A DNA stretch of 64,000 nucleotides, from contig CP136898.1 of the NCBI GenBank assembly GCA_034359265.1, positions 55,789,501-55,853,500 of the forward strand. The letters run 5' to 3'. Positions within the stretch are counted from its first letter, which is position 1, and every line of letters starts with the position of its first letter. Of the stretch, positions 35,834 through 48,434 are shown one piece after another. This stretch comes from Canna indica. Lineage: Eukaryota > Streptophyta > Magnoliopsida > Zingiberales > Cannaceae. Under the pieces are notes generated by a model, which searched no databases, was not told the DNA's origin, and saw only the letters and a program-made list of their open reading frames with translations. A program made the position numbers and the translations under genes.

Positions 35834-37834
35834 TTTATGAGTGGTAGGCTCATACATGAAAATATTGCTCTGTGCCATAGTCTTATGCACAACTATCATC
35901 TTAATTCTGGGCAGAAACGTATGGCCATCAAAGTTGACCTCCATAAGGCCTATGATTCAGTTCGATGGGATTTCTTGCTTCAGTTACTTCACTTGCATGG
36001 GTTCCCTACTATGATGATTGGTTGGATTAGAGCCTGTGTTTCTAATCCCTCCTTTACTATCAATATTAATGGCTCTTCTGTGGGTTTCTTTTAGAGTTCT
36101 CGAGGCCTTAGACAAGGCTGCCCCATGGCTCCTTACTTGTTCCTTATTGTTATGCAGCACTTATCTTCTCGTCTTGATGTCTTAGTCAGGCAAGGTATGA
36201 TTACTCCACACCCGAGTTGTGCAAATCCACTTATTACTCACCTCGCATTTGCAGATGATCTCATTATATTTGCCGAAGCCTCGGAGTCCAATGCTAGAGC
36301 GATCAAGGATGTATTGGGGTCTTTTGCAGACATCCCAGGGCTATCCGTTAGTACTACCAAGTCTAATCTGTATATAGCGGGGTGCTCTAGCGACCTGATG
36401 AACAGAGTTCAGGACATTCTTGGTATTCCTATTGGTGCTCTCCCCACTCGATTCCTAGGTGTTCCTCTTATTACCAAGCAGCTTACTTATAATGATTGCC
36501 TCCCTCTTATTGAGAGCATCCAGAGCCGCATTCACTCTTGGAAGGCAAAGCATTTATCTTACATGGGCAGGTTGGCTCTTATTAAATCTGTCTTACAGGG
36601 TAAGATCACCTATTGGTGCGCCACCTACAAGCTACCCCAGAGAGTCATATCTCGTATTGAACAACTTCTTGCTAGATTCCTGTGGAGTGGGGGTGATAAA
36701 AGAAGCTTCCATAAGGTCTCCTGGAATGACATTTGTCAATCGTATCAAAATGGGGGGCTTGGGCTTCATCGAATCTCTCACCTTAACATTGCGTACCTTA
36801 TGAGGTATATTTGGGCTATTGCTTCAAAGAAAGACTCTCTATGGATCCGTTGGATCAGCTCTAAATTCCTCAACAATGACTCCATTTGGACGGTACGACA
36901 GCCACAAGCCTGCTCTTGGTGTTTCCGCAGTATCCTTTTTGCTCGTGATCAAGCAAAGGACCTTGTAGAGTATCGCATTGGTGATGGTATGAATACATTT
37001 CTCTGGCTTGATCCTTGGGTTCCTGGTTATCTTCTTATTAACAGGATGAATGATCACATTCCGGCCCGCCTCTATTCCAGTAGGACCGCTAGGGTTTCAT
37101 CTATTTGGCATCACAATACTTGGCAGTTGGGCAACCTTGGCCATGAACTTGTCTTGCATAGTGCTTGGGATTCTATTGGCTCTGTGCACACTAGTTCGAA
37201 TGGAGATCGGGTGCTTTGGAGACCGTCTGTAGATGGTTGTTTTAGTATTGCATCAGCTTGCAAAGGTATTTCCCCCACTATTCCCATGGTTACTTGGCAT
37301 CATCTTGTTTGGTTCAAGGGGCGGATCCCAAGGTACTCCTTTGTATTATGGCTTGCTTTCTCACGGAGATTACCAACTCTTGATCGACTTTCTCATTGGG
37401 GAATTACACATTCTACTAGCTGTTGTTTTTGCGGTGTCGATGAATCCACTGAACACCTATTCTTTCACTGCCCTTTCTCGGCTATAATTTGGCGCAAGGT
37501 TCTAGATCATTGTCTCTTGGCGAACCCTTTGCATCATTGGGGCGATCAGATTAGATGGTGGGAAGACGTTATGAGTGGAGACTCATTCATTGGCTATATT
37601 AGGCGTATTGCTCTCACTGCTTCAGTTTACTTCATTTGGCGTGAGCGGAATGATCGTATTTTCTCTCATGTATCATCTTCACCTGCTAGCGTGCTTAGCA
37701 GTGTTATCACAAGAGTTAAAAGCAAAATTCTTCAGATATATGGTACGAAGCCTATCACCGATACACCACGGAACAGAGCGGTTGCGGAACGGTGGAGCGT
37801 TCAAGTCCATTTCACTCCCATCCGTCAAGATTAG
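35834..37834 (+). pseudogene. LINE-B ORF2 fragment (reverse transcriptase and C-terminus), internal stop
   Basis: Colinear with residues 554-1219 of LINE-C ORF2 with no indels. The start of the reverse transcriptase and all of the endonuclease are missing. Motif A (KVDLHKAYDS), motif B (GLRQGCPMAPYLF), FADD and the C-terminal CCFCGVDESTEHLFFHC cluster remain. One in-frame TAG at 36092-36094 replaces the CGG of LINE-C, a few residues before motif B. An open frame from 35729 fuses satellite-derived residues to the LINE segment; this is accidental read-in, not a gene. Not functional. Confidence 0.93.
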
Positions 37835-38159
37835 TGATTCACTATGTGGGCCTTTATTGCTTGGCCGAGTCGTAGGTAGTCCATGTGATAGTTACTACTT
37901 GGCCCGAGTTGTGGGTAATCCGTGTGATGCATTGTTTTGCATCTCTATATTGTGCTTGACCCGGGCTGTGGGTTTTTCCTTTCCTTTTGTTCCTCTTCCT
38001 AAGGTTTTGGCTACTACCTTGCTGATGGCTATGCCGAAGGTGAGGGGCGTGGTCTTTTCCTTTGGGGGATGAGAAGTTCTACCATTCCTCATAATGGTAG
38101 TCGTGTCTGAACTCTATTGTATCTTTTTACGAATTAATATATTTCCTTTGCCTTGTTGC
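37835..38159 (+). other. LINE-B 3' UTR
   Basis: 325 bp, nearly the same as in LINE-C. It has two adjacent versions of a roughly 32-bp block beginning TTGGCC(C)GAGT (near 37861 and 37900), a third related motif CCCGGGCTGTGGG (near 37960), the shared hairpin at 38016-38041, and CCTTGTTGC before the A-tail. Confidence 0.7.
38016..38041 (+). other. Predicted 3' UTR hairpin, LINE-B
   Basis: ACCTT (38016-38020) pairs with AAGGT (38037-38041); inner GGC/GCC encloses TAT (38027-38035). Confidence 0.5.
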
Positions 38160-38168
38160 AAAAAAAAA

Positions 38169-38184
38169 AAAGAATTGCACAATT
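38169..38184 (+). repeat. Target site duplication, 3' copy, LINE-B
   Basis: AAAGAATTGCACAATT after the A-tail, matching 35775-35790; the first three As are ambiguous with the tail. Confidence 0.85.
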
Positions 38185-39367
38185 TTTCGAATAGAATCTT
38201 GAACGAAGCCGACTGATTGAACTTCGGGGTATCGGTTCGAAACGAACAGAAATCTGAGTCGCGAGCGACTCCAGAACATTCACTGTGATGGGAGAAGTTG
38301 TTAATCGAGTTATTTATGAGAAACTAATGCAAAGAATTGCACGCTTTTTGGAATAGAATCTTCAACGAAGTCGACTGATTGAACTTTAGGGTATCGGCTA
38401 GAAACGCCCAGCAATCTGAGTCCCGAGCGACTCCAGAACATTCACTGTGATGGGAGAAGTTTTTAATCTAGTTAGTTATGACAAACTAATGCAAAGAATT
38501 GCACGCTTTTTGGAATAGAATCTTCAACGAAGTCGACTGATTGAACTTCAGGGTATCGGCTAGAAACGCCCAGCAATCTGAGTCCCGAGCGACTCCAGAA
38601 CATTCACTGTGATGGGAGAAGTTTTTAATCTAGTTAGTTATGACAAACTAATGCAAAGAATTGCACGCTTTTTGGAATAGAATCTTCAACGAAGTCGACA
38701 GATTGAACTTCAGGGTATCGGCTAGAAACACCCAGCAATCTGAGTCCCGAGCGACTCCAGAACATTCACTGTGATGGGAGAAGTTGTTAATCGAGTTATT
38801 TATGAGAAACTAATGCAAAGAATTGCACGCTTTTTGGAATAGAATCTTCAACGAAGTCGACTGATTGAACTTCAGGGTATCGGCTAGAAACGCCCAGCAA
38901 TCTGAGTCCCGAGCGACTCCAGAACATTCACTGTGATGGGAGAAGTTTTTAATCTAGTTAGTTATGACAAACTAATGCAAAGAATTGCACGCTTTTTGGA
39001 ATAGAATCTTCAACGAAGCCGACTGATTGAACTTCAGGGTATCGGCTAGAAACGCCCAGCAATCTAAGACGCGAGCGACTCCAGAACATTCACTGTGATG
39101 GGAGAAGTTGTTAATCCAGTTAGTTATGACAAACTAATGCAAAGAATTGCACGCTTTTGGAATAAAATCTTGAACGAAGCCGACTGATTGAAGTCGGGGT
39201 ATCGGGTCGAATCGATCAGAAATCTGAGTCATGAGCGACTCAAGAACATTCACTGTGATGGGAGAAGTTGTTAATGGAGTTATTTATGACAAACTAATGC
39301 AAAGAATTGCATGCTTTTTGGAATAGAACCTTCAACGAAGCCGACTGATTGAACTTCAGGGTATCGG

Positions 39368-42300
39368 CTAGAAACGCCCAGCAATCTGAGTCCCGAGCGA
39401 CTCCAGAACATTCACTGTGATGGGAGAAGTTGTTAATCGAGTTATATTTGATAGACTAATGCAAAGAATTGCACAATTTTTCGAATAGAATCTTGAACGA
39501 AGCCGACTGATTGAACTTCGGGGTATCGGTTCGAAACGAATAGAAATCTGAGTCGCGAGCGACTCCAGAACATTCACTGTGATGCGAGAAGTTGTTAATC
39601 GAGTTATATTTGATAGACTAATGCAAAGAATTGCACAATTTTTCGAATAGAATCTTGAACGAAGCCGACTGATTGAACTTCGGGGTATCAGTTCGAAACG
39701 AACAGAAATCTGAGTCGCGAGCGACTCCAGAACATTCACTGTGATGGGAGAAGTTGTTAATCGAGTTATATTTGATAGACTAATGCAAAGAATTGCACAA
39801 TTTTTTGAATAGAATCTTGAACGAAGCCGATTGATTGATCTTCGGGGTATCGGTTCGAAACGAACAGAAATCTGAGTCGCGAGCGACTCCAGAACATTCA
39901 CTGTGATGGGAGAAGTTGTTAATCGAGTTATTTATGACAAACTAATGCAAAGAATTGCACGCTTTTTGGAATAGAATCTTCAACGAAGCCGACTGATTGA
40001 ACTTCAGGGTATCGGCTAGAAACGCCCAGCAATCTGAGTCTCGAGCGACTCCAGAACATTCACTGTGATGGGAGAAGTTGTTAATCTAGTTAGTTATGAC
40101 AAACTAATGCAAAGAATTGCACGCTTTTTGGAATAAAATCTTCAACGAAGCCGACTGATTGAACTTCAGGGTATCGGCTAGAAACGCCCAGCAATCTGAG
40201 TCCCGAGCGACTCCAGAACATTCACTGTGATGGGAGAAGTTGTTAATCTAGTTAGTTATGACAAACTAATGCAAAGAATTGCACGCTTTTTGGAATAGAA
40301 TCTTCAACGAAGCCGACTGATTGAACTTCAGGGTATCGGCTAGAAACGCCCAGCAATCTGAGTCCCGAGCGACTCCAGAACATTCACTGTGATGGGAGAA
40401 GTTGTTAATCGAGTTATTTATGACAAACTAATGCAAAGAATTGCACGCTTTTTGGAATAGAATCTTCAACGAAGCCGACTGATTGAACTTCGGGATATCG
40501 GTTCGAAACGAACAGAAATCTGAGTCGCGAGCGACTCCAGAACATTCACTGTGATGGGAGAAGTTGTTAATCGATTTATTTATGACAAACTAATGCAAAG
40601 AATTGCACGCTTTTTGGAATAGAATCTTCAACGAAGTCGACTGATTGAACTTCAGGGTATCGGCTAGAAACGCCCAGCAATCTGAGTCCCGAGCGACTCC
40701 AGAACATTCACTGTGATGGGAGAAGTTTTTAATCTAGTTAGTTATGACAAACTAATGCAAAGAATTGCACGCTTTTTGGAATAGAATCTTCAACGAAGTC
40801 GACAGATTGAACTTCAGGGTATCGGCTAGAAACACCCAGCAATCTGAGTCCCGAGCGACTCCAGAACATTCACTGTGATGGGAGAAGTTGTTAATCGAGT
40901 TATTTATGAGAAACTAATGCAAAGAATTGCACGCTTTTTGGAATAGAATCTTCAACGAAGTCGACTGATTGAACTTCAGGGTATCGGCTAGAAACGCCCA
41001 GCAATCTGAGTCCCGAGCGACTCCAGAACATTCACTGTGATGGGAGAAGTTTTTAATCTAGTTAGTTATGACAAACTAATGCAAAGAATTGCACGCTTTT
41101 TGGAATAGAATCTTCAACGAAGCCGACTGATTGAACTTCAGGGTATCGGCTAGAAACGCCCAGCAATCTAAGACGCGAGCGACTCCAGAACATTCACTGT
41201 GATGGGAGAAGTTGTTAATCCAGTTAGTTATGACAAACTAATGCAAAGAATTGCACGCTTTTGGAATAAAATCTTGAACGAAGCCGACTGATTGAAGTCG
41301 GGGTATCGGGTCGAATCGATCAGAAATCTGAGTCATGAGCGACTCAAGAACATTCACTGTGATGGGAGAAGTTGTTAATGGAGTTATTTATGACAAACTA
41401 ATGCAAAGAATTGCATGCTTTTTGGAATAGAACCTTCAACGAAGCCGACTGATTGAACTTCAGGGTATCGGCTAGAAACGCCCAGCAATCTGAGTCCCGA
41501 GCGACTCCAGAACATTCACTGTGATGGGAGAAGTTGTTAATCGAGTTATATTTGATAGACTAATGCAAAGAATTGCACAATTTTTCGAATAGAATCTTGA
41601 ACGAAGCCGACTGATTGAACTTCGGGGTATCGGTTCGAAACGAATAGAAATCTGAGTCGCGAGCGACTCCAGAACATTCACTGTGATGCGAGAAGTTGTT
41701 AATCGAGTTATATTTGATAGACTAATGCAAAGAATTGCACAATTTTTCGAATAGAATCTTGAACGAAGCCGACTGATTGAACTTCGGGGTATCAGTTCGA
41801 AACGAACAGAAATCTGAGTCGCGAGCGACTCCAGAACATTCACTGTGATGGGAGAAGTTGTTAATCGAGTTATATTTGATAGACTAATGCAAAGAATTGC
41901 ACAATTTTTTGAATAGAATCTTGAACGAAGCCGATTGATTGATCTTCGGGGTATCGGTTCGAAACGAACAGAAATCTGAGTCGCGAGCGACTCCAGAACA
42001 TTCACTGTGATGGGAGAAGTTGTTAATCGAGTTATTTATGACAAACTAATGCAAAGAATTGCACGCTTTTTGGAATAGAATCTTCAACGAAGCCGACTGA
42101 TTGAACTTCATGGTATCGGCTAGAAACGCCCAGCAATCTGAGTCTCGAGCGACTCCAGAACATTCACTGTGATGGGAGAAGTTGTTAATCTAGTTAGTTA
42201 TGACAAACTAATGCAAAGAATTGCACGCTTTTTGGAATAGAATCTTCAACGAAGCCGACTGATTGAACTTCAGGGTATCGGCTAGAAACGCCCAGCAATC

Positions 42301-45300
42301 TGAGTCCCGAGCGACTCCAGAACATTCACTGTGATGGGAGAAGTTGTTAATCTAGTTAGTTATGACAAACTAATGCAAAGAATTGCACGCTTTTTGGAAT
42401 AGAATCTTCAACGAAGCCGACTGATTGAACTTCAGGGTATCGGCTAGAAACGCCCAGCAATCTGAGTCCCGAGCGACTCCAGAACATTCACTGTGATGGG
42501 AGAAGTTGTTAATCGAGTTATTTATGACAAACTAATGCAAAGAATTGCACGCTTTTTGGAATAGAATTTCAACGAAGCCGACTGATTGAACTTCGGGATA
42601 TCGGTTCGAAACGAACAGAAATCTGAGTCGCGAGCGACTCCAGAACATTCACTGTGATGGGAGAAGTTGTTAATCGATTTATTTATGACAAACTAATGCA
42701 AAGAATTGCACGCTTTTTGGAATAGAATCTTCAACGAAGTCGACTGATTGAACTTCAGGGTATCGGCTAGAAACGCCCAGCAATCTGAGTCCCGAGCGAC
42801 TCCAGAACATTCACTGTGATGGGAGAAGTTGTTAATCGAGTTATATTTGATAGACTAATGCAAAGAATTGCATAATTTTTCGAATAGAATCTTGAACGAA
42901 GTCGACTGATTGAACTTCGGGGTATCGGTTCGAAACGAACAGAAATCTGAGTTGCGAGGGACTCCAGAACATTCACTGTGATGGGAGAAGTTGTTAATCG
43001 AGTTATTTATGACAAACTAATGCAAAGAATTGCACGCTTTTTGGAATAGAATCTTCAACGAAGTCGACTGATTGAACTTCAGGGTATCGGCTAGAAACGC
43101 CCAGCAATCTGAGTCCCGAGCGACTCCAGAACATTCACTGTGATGGGAGAAGTTGTTAAGCTAGTTAGTTATGACAAACTAATGCAAAGAATTGCACGCT
43201 TTTTGGAATAGAATCTTCAACGAAGTCGACTGATTGAACTTCAGGGTATCGGCTAGAAACGCCCAGCAATCTGAGTCCCGAGCGACTCCAGAACATTCAC
43301 TGTGATGGGAGAAGTTTTTAATCCAGTTAGTTATGACAAACTAATGCAAAGAATTGCACGCTTTTTGGAATAGAATCTTCAACGAAGCCGACTGATTGAA
43401 CTTCAGGGTATCGGCTAGAAACGCCCAGCAATCTGAGTCCCGAGCGACTCCAGAACATTCACTGTGATGGGAGAAGTTGTTAATCGAGTTATTTATGACA
43501 AACTAATGCAAAGAATTGCACGCTTTTTGGAATAGAATCTTCAACGAAGCCGACTGATTGAACTTCGGGATATCGGTTCGAAACGAACAGAAATCTGAGT
43601 CGCGAGCGACTCCAGAACATTCACTGTGATGGGAGAAGTTGTTAATCGATTTATTTATGACAAACTAATGCAAAGAATTGCACGCTTTTTGGAATAGAAT
43701 CTTCAACGAAGTCGACTGATTGAACTTCAGGGTATCGGCTAGAAACGCCCAGCAATCTGAGTCCCGAGCGACTCCAGAACATTCACTGTGATGGGAGAAG
43801 TTTTTAATCTAGTTAGTTATGACAAACTAATGCAAAGAATTGCACGCTTTTTGGAATAGAATCTTCAACGAAGTCGACAGATTGAACTTCAGGGTATCGG
43901 CTAGAAACACCCAGCAATCTGAGTCCCGAGCGACTCCAGAACATTCACTGTGATGGGAGAAGTTGTTAATCGAGTTATTTATGAGAAACTAATGCAAAGA
44001 ATTGCACGCTTTTTGGAATAGAATCTTCAACGAAGTCGACTGATTGAACTTCAGGGTATCGGCTAGAAACGCCCAGCAATCTGAGTCCCGAGCGACTCCA
44101 GAACATTCACTGTGATGGGAGAAGTTTTTAATCTAGTTAGTTATGACAAACTAATGCAAAGAATTGCACGCTTTTTGGAATAGAATCTTCAACGAAGCCG
44201 ACTGATTGAACTTCAGGGTATCGGCTAGAAACGCCCAGCAATCTAAGACGCGAGCGACTCCAGAACATTCACTGTGATGGGAGAAGTTGTTAATCCAGTT
44301 AGTTATGACAAACTAATGCAAAGAATTGCACGCTTTTGGAATAAAATCTTGAACGAAGCCGACTGATTGAAGTCGGGGTATCGGGTCGAATCGATCAGAA
44401 ATCTGAGTCATGAGCGACTCAAGAACATTCACTGTGATGGGAGAAGTTGTTAATGGAGTTATTTATGACAAACTAATGCAAAGAATTGCATGCTTTTTGG
44501 AATAGAACCTTCAACGAAGCCGACTGATTGAACTTCAGGGTATCGGCTAGAAACGCCCAGCAATCTGAGTCCCGAGCGACTCCAGAACATTCACTGTGAT
44601 GGGAGAAGTTGTTAATCGAGTTATATTTGATAGACTAATGCAAAGAATTGCACAATTTTTCGAATAGAATCTTGAACGAAGCCGACTGATTGAACTTCGG
44701 GGTATCGGTTCGAAACGAATAGAAATCTGAGTCGCGAGCGACTCCAGAACATTCACTGTGATGCGAGAAGTTGTTAATCGAGTTATATTTGATAGACTAA
44801 TGCAAAGAATTGCACAATTTTTCGAATAGAATCTTGAACGAAGCCGACTGATTGAACTTCGGGGTATCAGTTCGAAACGAACAGAAATCTGAGTCGCGAG
44901 CGACTCCAGAACATTCACTGTGATGGGAGAAGTTGTTAATCGAGTTATATTTGATAGACTAATGCAAAGAATTGCACAATTTTTTGAATAGAATCTTGAA
45001 CGAAGCCGATTGATTGATCTTCGGGGTATCGGTTCGAAACGAACAGAAATCTGAGTCGCGAGCGACTCCAGAACATTCACTGTGATGGGAGAAGTTGTTA
45101 ATCGAGTTATTTATGACAAACTAATGCAAAGAATTGCACGCTTTTTGGAATAGAATCTTCAACGAAGCCGACTGATTGAACTTCATGGTATCGGCTAGAA
45201 ACGCCCAGCAATCTGAGTCTCGAGCGACTCCAGAACATTCACTGTGATGGGAGAAGTTGTTAATCTAGTTAGTTATGACAAACTAATGCAAAGAATTGCA

Positions 45301-46620
45301 CGCTTTTTGGAATAGAATCTTCAACGAAGCCGACTGATTGAACTTCAGGGTATCGGCTAGAAACGCCCAGCAATCTGAGTCCCGAGCGACTCCAGAACAT
45401 TCACTGTGATGGGAGAAGTTGTTAATCTAGTTAGTTATGACAAACTAATGCAAAGAATTGCACGCTTTTTGGAATAGAATCTTCAACGAAGCCGACTGAT
45501 TGAACTTCAGGGTATCGGCTAGAAACGCCCAGCAATCTGAGTCCCGAGCGACTCCAGAACATTCACTGTGATGGGAGAAGTTGTTAATCGAGTTATTTAT
45601 GACAAACTAATGCAAAGAATTGCACGCTTTTTGGAATAGAATTTCAACGAAGCCGACTGATTGAACTTCGGGATATCGGTTCGAAACGAACAGAAATCTG
45701 AGTCGCGAGCGACTCCAGAACATTCACTGTGATGGGAGAAGTTGTTAATCGATTTATTTATGACAAACTAATGCAAAGAATTGCACGCTTTTTGGAATAG
45801 AATCTTCAACGAAGTCGACTGATTGAACTTCAGGGTATCGGCTAGAAACGCCCAGCAATCTGAGTCCCGAGCGACTCCAGAACATTCACTGTGATGGGAG
45901 AAGTTGTTAATCGAGTTATATTTGATAGACTAATGCAAAGAATTGCATAATTTTTCGAATAGAATCTTGAACGAAGTCGACTGATTGAACTTCGGGGTAT
46001 CGGTTCGAAACGAACAGAAATCTGAGTTGCGAGGGACTCCAGAACATTCACTGTGATGGGAGAAGTTGTTAATCGAGTTATTTATGACAAACTAATGCAA
46101 AGAATTGCACGCTTTTTGGAATAGAATCTTCAACGAAGTCGACTGATTGAACTTCAGGGTATCGGCTAGAAACGCCCAGCAATCTGAGTCCCGAGCGACT
46201 CCAGAACATTCACTGTGATGGGAGAAGTTGTTAAGCTAGTTAGTTATGACAAACTAATGCAAAGAATTGCACGCTTTTTGGAATAGAATCTTCAACGAAG
46301 TCGACTGATTGAACTTCAGGGTATCGGCTAGAAACGCCCAGCAATCTGAGTCCCGAGCGACTCCAGAACATTCACTGTGATGGGAGAAGTTTTTAATCCA
46401 GTTAGTTATGACAAACTAATGCAAAGAATTGCACGCTTTTTGGAATAGAATCTTCAACGAAGCCGACTGATTGAACTTCAGGGTATCGGCTAGAAACGCC
46501 CAGCAATCTGAGTCCCGAGCGACTCCAGAACATTCACTGTGATGGGAGAAGTTGTTAATCGAGTTATTTATGACAAACTAATGCAAAGAATTGCACGCTT
46601 TTTGGAATAGAATCTTCAAC
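39368..46620. repeat. 13- and 19-monomer HORs (2104 and 3075 bp)
   Basis: The triple type I block recurs at 39368, 41472 and 44547. The first interval is 2104 bp (13 monomers - 2). The second is 3075 bp (19 monomers - 3, because one monomer near 42567 has lost a further base). The isolated type I monomer recurs at 42767 and 45842, also 3075 bp apart, and the 1-bp deletion recurs near 45642. The two 3075-bp copies match up to about 46620, then diverge. Confidence 0.8.
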
Positions 46621-47532
46621 GAAGTCGACTGATTGAACTTCAGGGTATCGGCTAGAAACGCCCAGCAATCTGAGTCCCGAGCGACTCCAGAACATTCACT
46701 GTGATGGGAGATGTTGTTAATCGAGTTATTTATGACAAACTAATGCAAAGAATTGCACGCTTTTTGGAATAGAATCTTCAACGAAGTCGACTGATTGAAC
46801 TTCAGGGTATCGGCTAGAAACGCCCAGCAATCTGAGTCCCGAGCGACTCCAGAACATTCACTGTGATGGGAGAAGTTGTTAATCGAGTTATTTATGACAA
46901 ACTAATGCAAAGAATTGCACGCTTTTTGGAATAGAATCTTCAACGAAGCCGACTGATTGAACTTCTGGGTATCGGCTAGAAACGCCCAGCAATCTGAGTC
47001 CCGAGCGACTCCAGAACATTCACTGTGATGGGAGAAGTTGTTAATCTAGTTAGTTATGACAAACTAATGCAAAGAATTGCACGCTTTTTGGAATAGAATC
47101 TTCAACGAAGCCGACTGATTGAACTTCAGGGTATCGGCTAGAAACGCCCAGCAATCTGAGTCCCGAGCGACTCCAGAACATTCACTGTGATGGGAGAAGT
47201 TGTTAATCTAGTTAGTTATGACAAACTAATGCAAAGAATTGCACGCTTTTTGGAATAGAATCTTCAACGAAGCCGACTGATTGAACTTCAGGGTATCGGC
47301 TAGAAACGCCCAGCAATCTGAGTCCCGAGCGACTCCAGAACATTCACTGTGATGGGAGAAGTTGTTAATCTAGTTAGTTATGACAAACTAATGCAAAGAA
47401 TTGCACGCTTTTTGGAATAGAATCTTCAACGAAGCCGACTGATTGAACTTCAGGGTATCGGCTAGAAACGCCCAGCAATCTGAGTCCCGAGCGACTCCAG
47501 AACATTCACTGTGATGGGAGAAGTTGTTAATC

Positions 47533-47543
47533 GAGTTATATTT
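47533..47543 (-). repeat. Target site duplication, LINE-D (3' side of element)
   Basis: GAGTTATATTT in the satellite immediately before the LINE-D T-run, repeated at 60636-60646. Ts at the right edge are ambiguous with the tail, so the length is 9-11 bp. Confidence 0.75.
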
Positions 47544-47549
47544 TTTTTT

Positions 47550-47907
47550 GCAACAAGGCAAAGGAAATATATTAAGACGTAAAAGAATACAATAGAGTTC
47601 AAGACACGTCTACCATTAATAGGAATGGTAGAGCTTCTCATCCCCCAATGGAAAAGACCACGCCCCTCACCTCCGGCATTGCCATCAGCAAGGTAGTAGC
47701 CCAAACCTTAGGAGAAGAAGAACAAAAGGAAAAACCCACAGCCCGGGTCAAGCACAATATAGAGATGCATACAATGCATCACACACGGTTACCCACAACT
47801 CGGGCCAAGTAAGGAATATCAGATGGACTACCCACAACTCGGGGGGCCAAGCAATATATAAAGCCCACACAGTGAATCACTAATCTTGACGGACAGGAGT
47901 AAAATGG
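47550..47907 (-). other. LINE-D 3' UTR
   Basis: 358 bp, homologous to the LINE-C 3' UTR and slightly longer. An approximately 28-bp tandem duplication spans the ORF2 stop (about 47880-47937). It keeps the paired CCGAGTTGTGGGTA-type motifs and the hairpin (47669-47694). Confidence 0.7.
47669..47694 (-). other. Predicted 3' UTR hairpin, LINE-D
   Basis: On the minus strand ACCTT pairs with GAGGT (one G-U pair) and GGC/GCC encloses AAT instead of TAT. Changes fall in the loop or keep pairing. Confidence 0.5.
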
Positions 47908-48434
47908 CTAATCTTGACTGACAAGAGTGAAATGGACTTGAATGTTCCACCGTTCTGCAATAGCTCTGTTCCTTGGTGTGTCGGTGATAGGCCTGGTACC
48001 ATATATCTGAAGAATTTTGCTTTTAACTCTTGTGATAACACTACTAAGCACACTAGCAGGTGAAGAGGACACATGAGAAAAAATACGATCATTCCGCTCA
48101 CGCCAAATGAAATAAACTGAAGCAGTGAGGGCAAGACGCCTAATATAGCCAATGAAAGAGTCTCCACTCATAACGTCTTCCCACCATCTAAGCTGATCAC
48201 CCCAATGATGCAAAGGGTTTGCCAAAAGACAAAGATCTAGAATCTTGCGCCAAATTATAGCCGAAAAAGGGCAGTGAAAGAATAAGTGCTCAATGGATTC
48301 ATCTACACCGCAAAAACAACAGCTGGTAGAGTGTGTAATTTCCCAACGTGAAAGTCGATCAAGAGTTGGTAATCTCCGTAAGAGAGCAAGCCAGAAGACA
48401 AAAGAGTACCTTGGGATCCTTCCCTTGAACCAAA
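47908..48434 (-). pseudogene. LINE-D ORF2, C-terminal part
   Basis: Encodes the last ~175 residues of LINE-D ORF2, from WFKGRIPRYSF through the zf-RVT-type cluster CCFCGVDESIEHLFFHC to the terminal SQD and stop at 47908-47910. The reading frame is exactly that of the upstream part ending at 54896 (3136 + 2 + 525 nt = 1221 codons), so only the LINE-C insertion interrupts the protein. An open frame running upstream to 48726 on the minus strand is read-through into antisense LINE-C 5' UTR and not a gene. Confidence 0.9.

Larger units (their letters stand above)
35791..38168 (+). mobile_element. LINE-B, 5'-truncated LINE of the LINE-C subfamily
   Basis: A 2.38-kb fragment with the 3' half of ORF2, a 3' UTR and an A-tail (38160-38171). 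It is near-identical to LINE-C from 35834 onward (the equivalent of 52562). The 43 bp at 35791-35833 match neither the satellite nor LINE-C. Flanking satellite is duplicated (35775-35790 and 38169-38184). 5' truncation is typical of incomplete target-primed reverse transcription. Confidence 0.95.
38169..47543. repeat. Satellite array 3 (162-bp monomers)
   Basis: About 9.4 kb, near 58 monomers. It differs from array 2 in having runs of three consecutive type I monomers (39368, 41472 and 44547, each giving a 177-residue minus-strand open frame), GATGCGAGAAG variants, and monomers with CGGGATATCGG. Short 160-bp variants lie at 39161, 41265 and 44340. From about 46.6 to 47.5 kb it becomes mostly type II monomers. 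It ends at the LINE-D A-tail. No gene is seen. Confidence 0.97.
47544..48434 (-). mobile_element. LINE-D, 3' part (split by LINE-C)
   Basis: The 3' end of a minus-strand LINE: tail (T-run 47541-47549 on the + strand), 3' UTR and the last 527 nt of ORF2. It breaks at 48434 inside a Val codon, and the other half of that codon is at 54896 beyond LINE-C. The remainder of the element is 54896-60635. Joined, LINE-D is about 6.6 kb, full length and in opposite orientation to A, B and C. Confidence 0.93.

Noticed and set aside
35729..36094. Open frame joining satellite and LINE-B sequence
   Set aside because: It is accidental read-in from the satellite into the truncated ORF2 remnant and ends at the internal TAG.
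39368..39901. Long minus-strand open frames in the satellite (69-177 residues, repeated MNVLESL... peptides)
   Set aside because: The monomer is 162 bp, a multiple of three, and type I monomers happen to lack stops in one frame. The peptides repeat every 54 residues, type II monomers break the frame, and there is no domain, start context or independent conservation.
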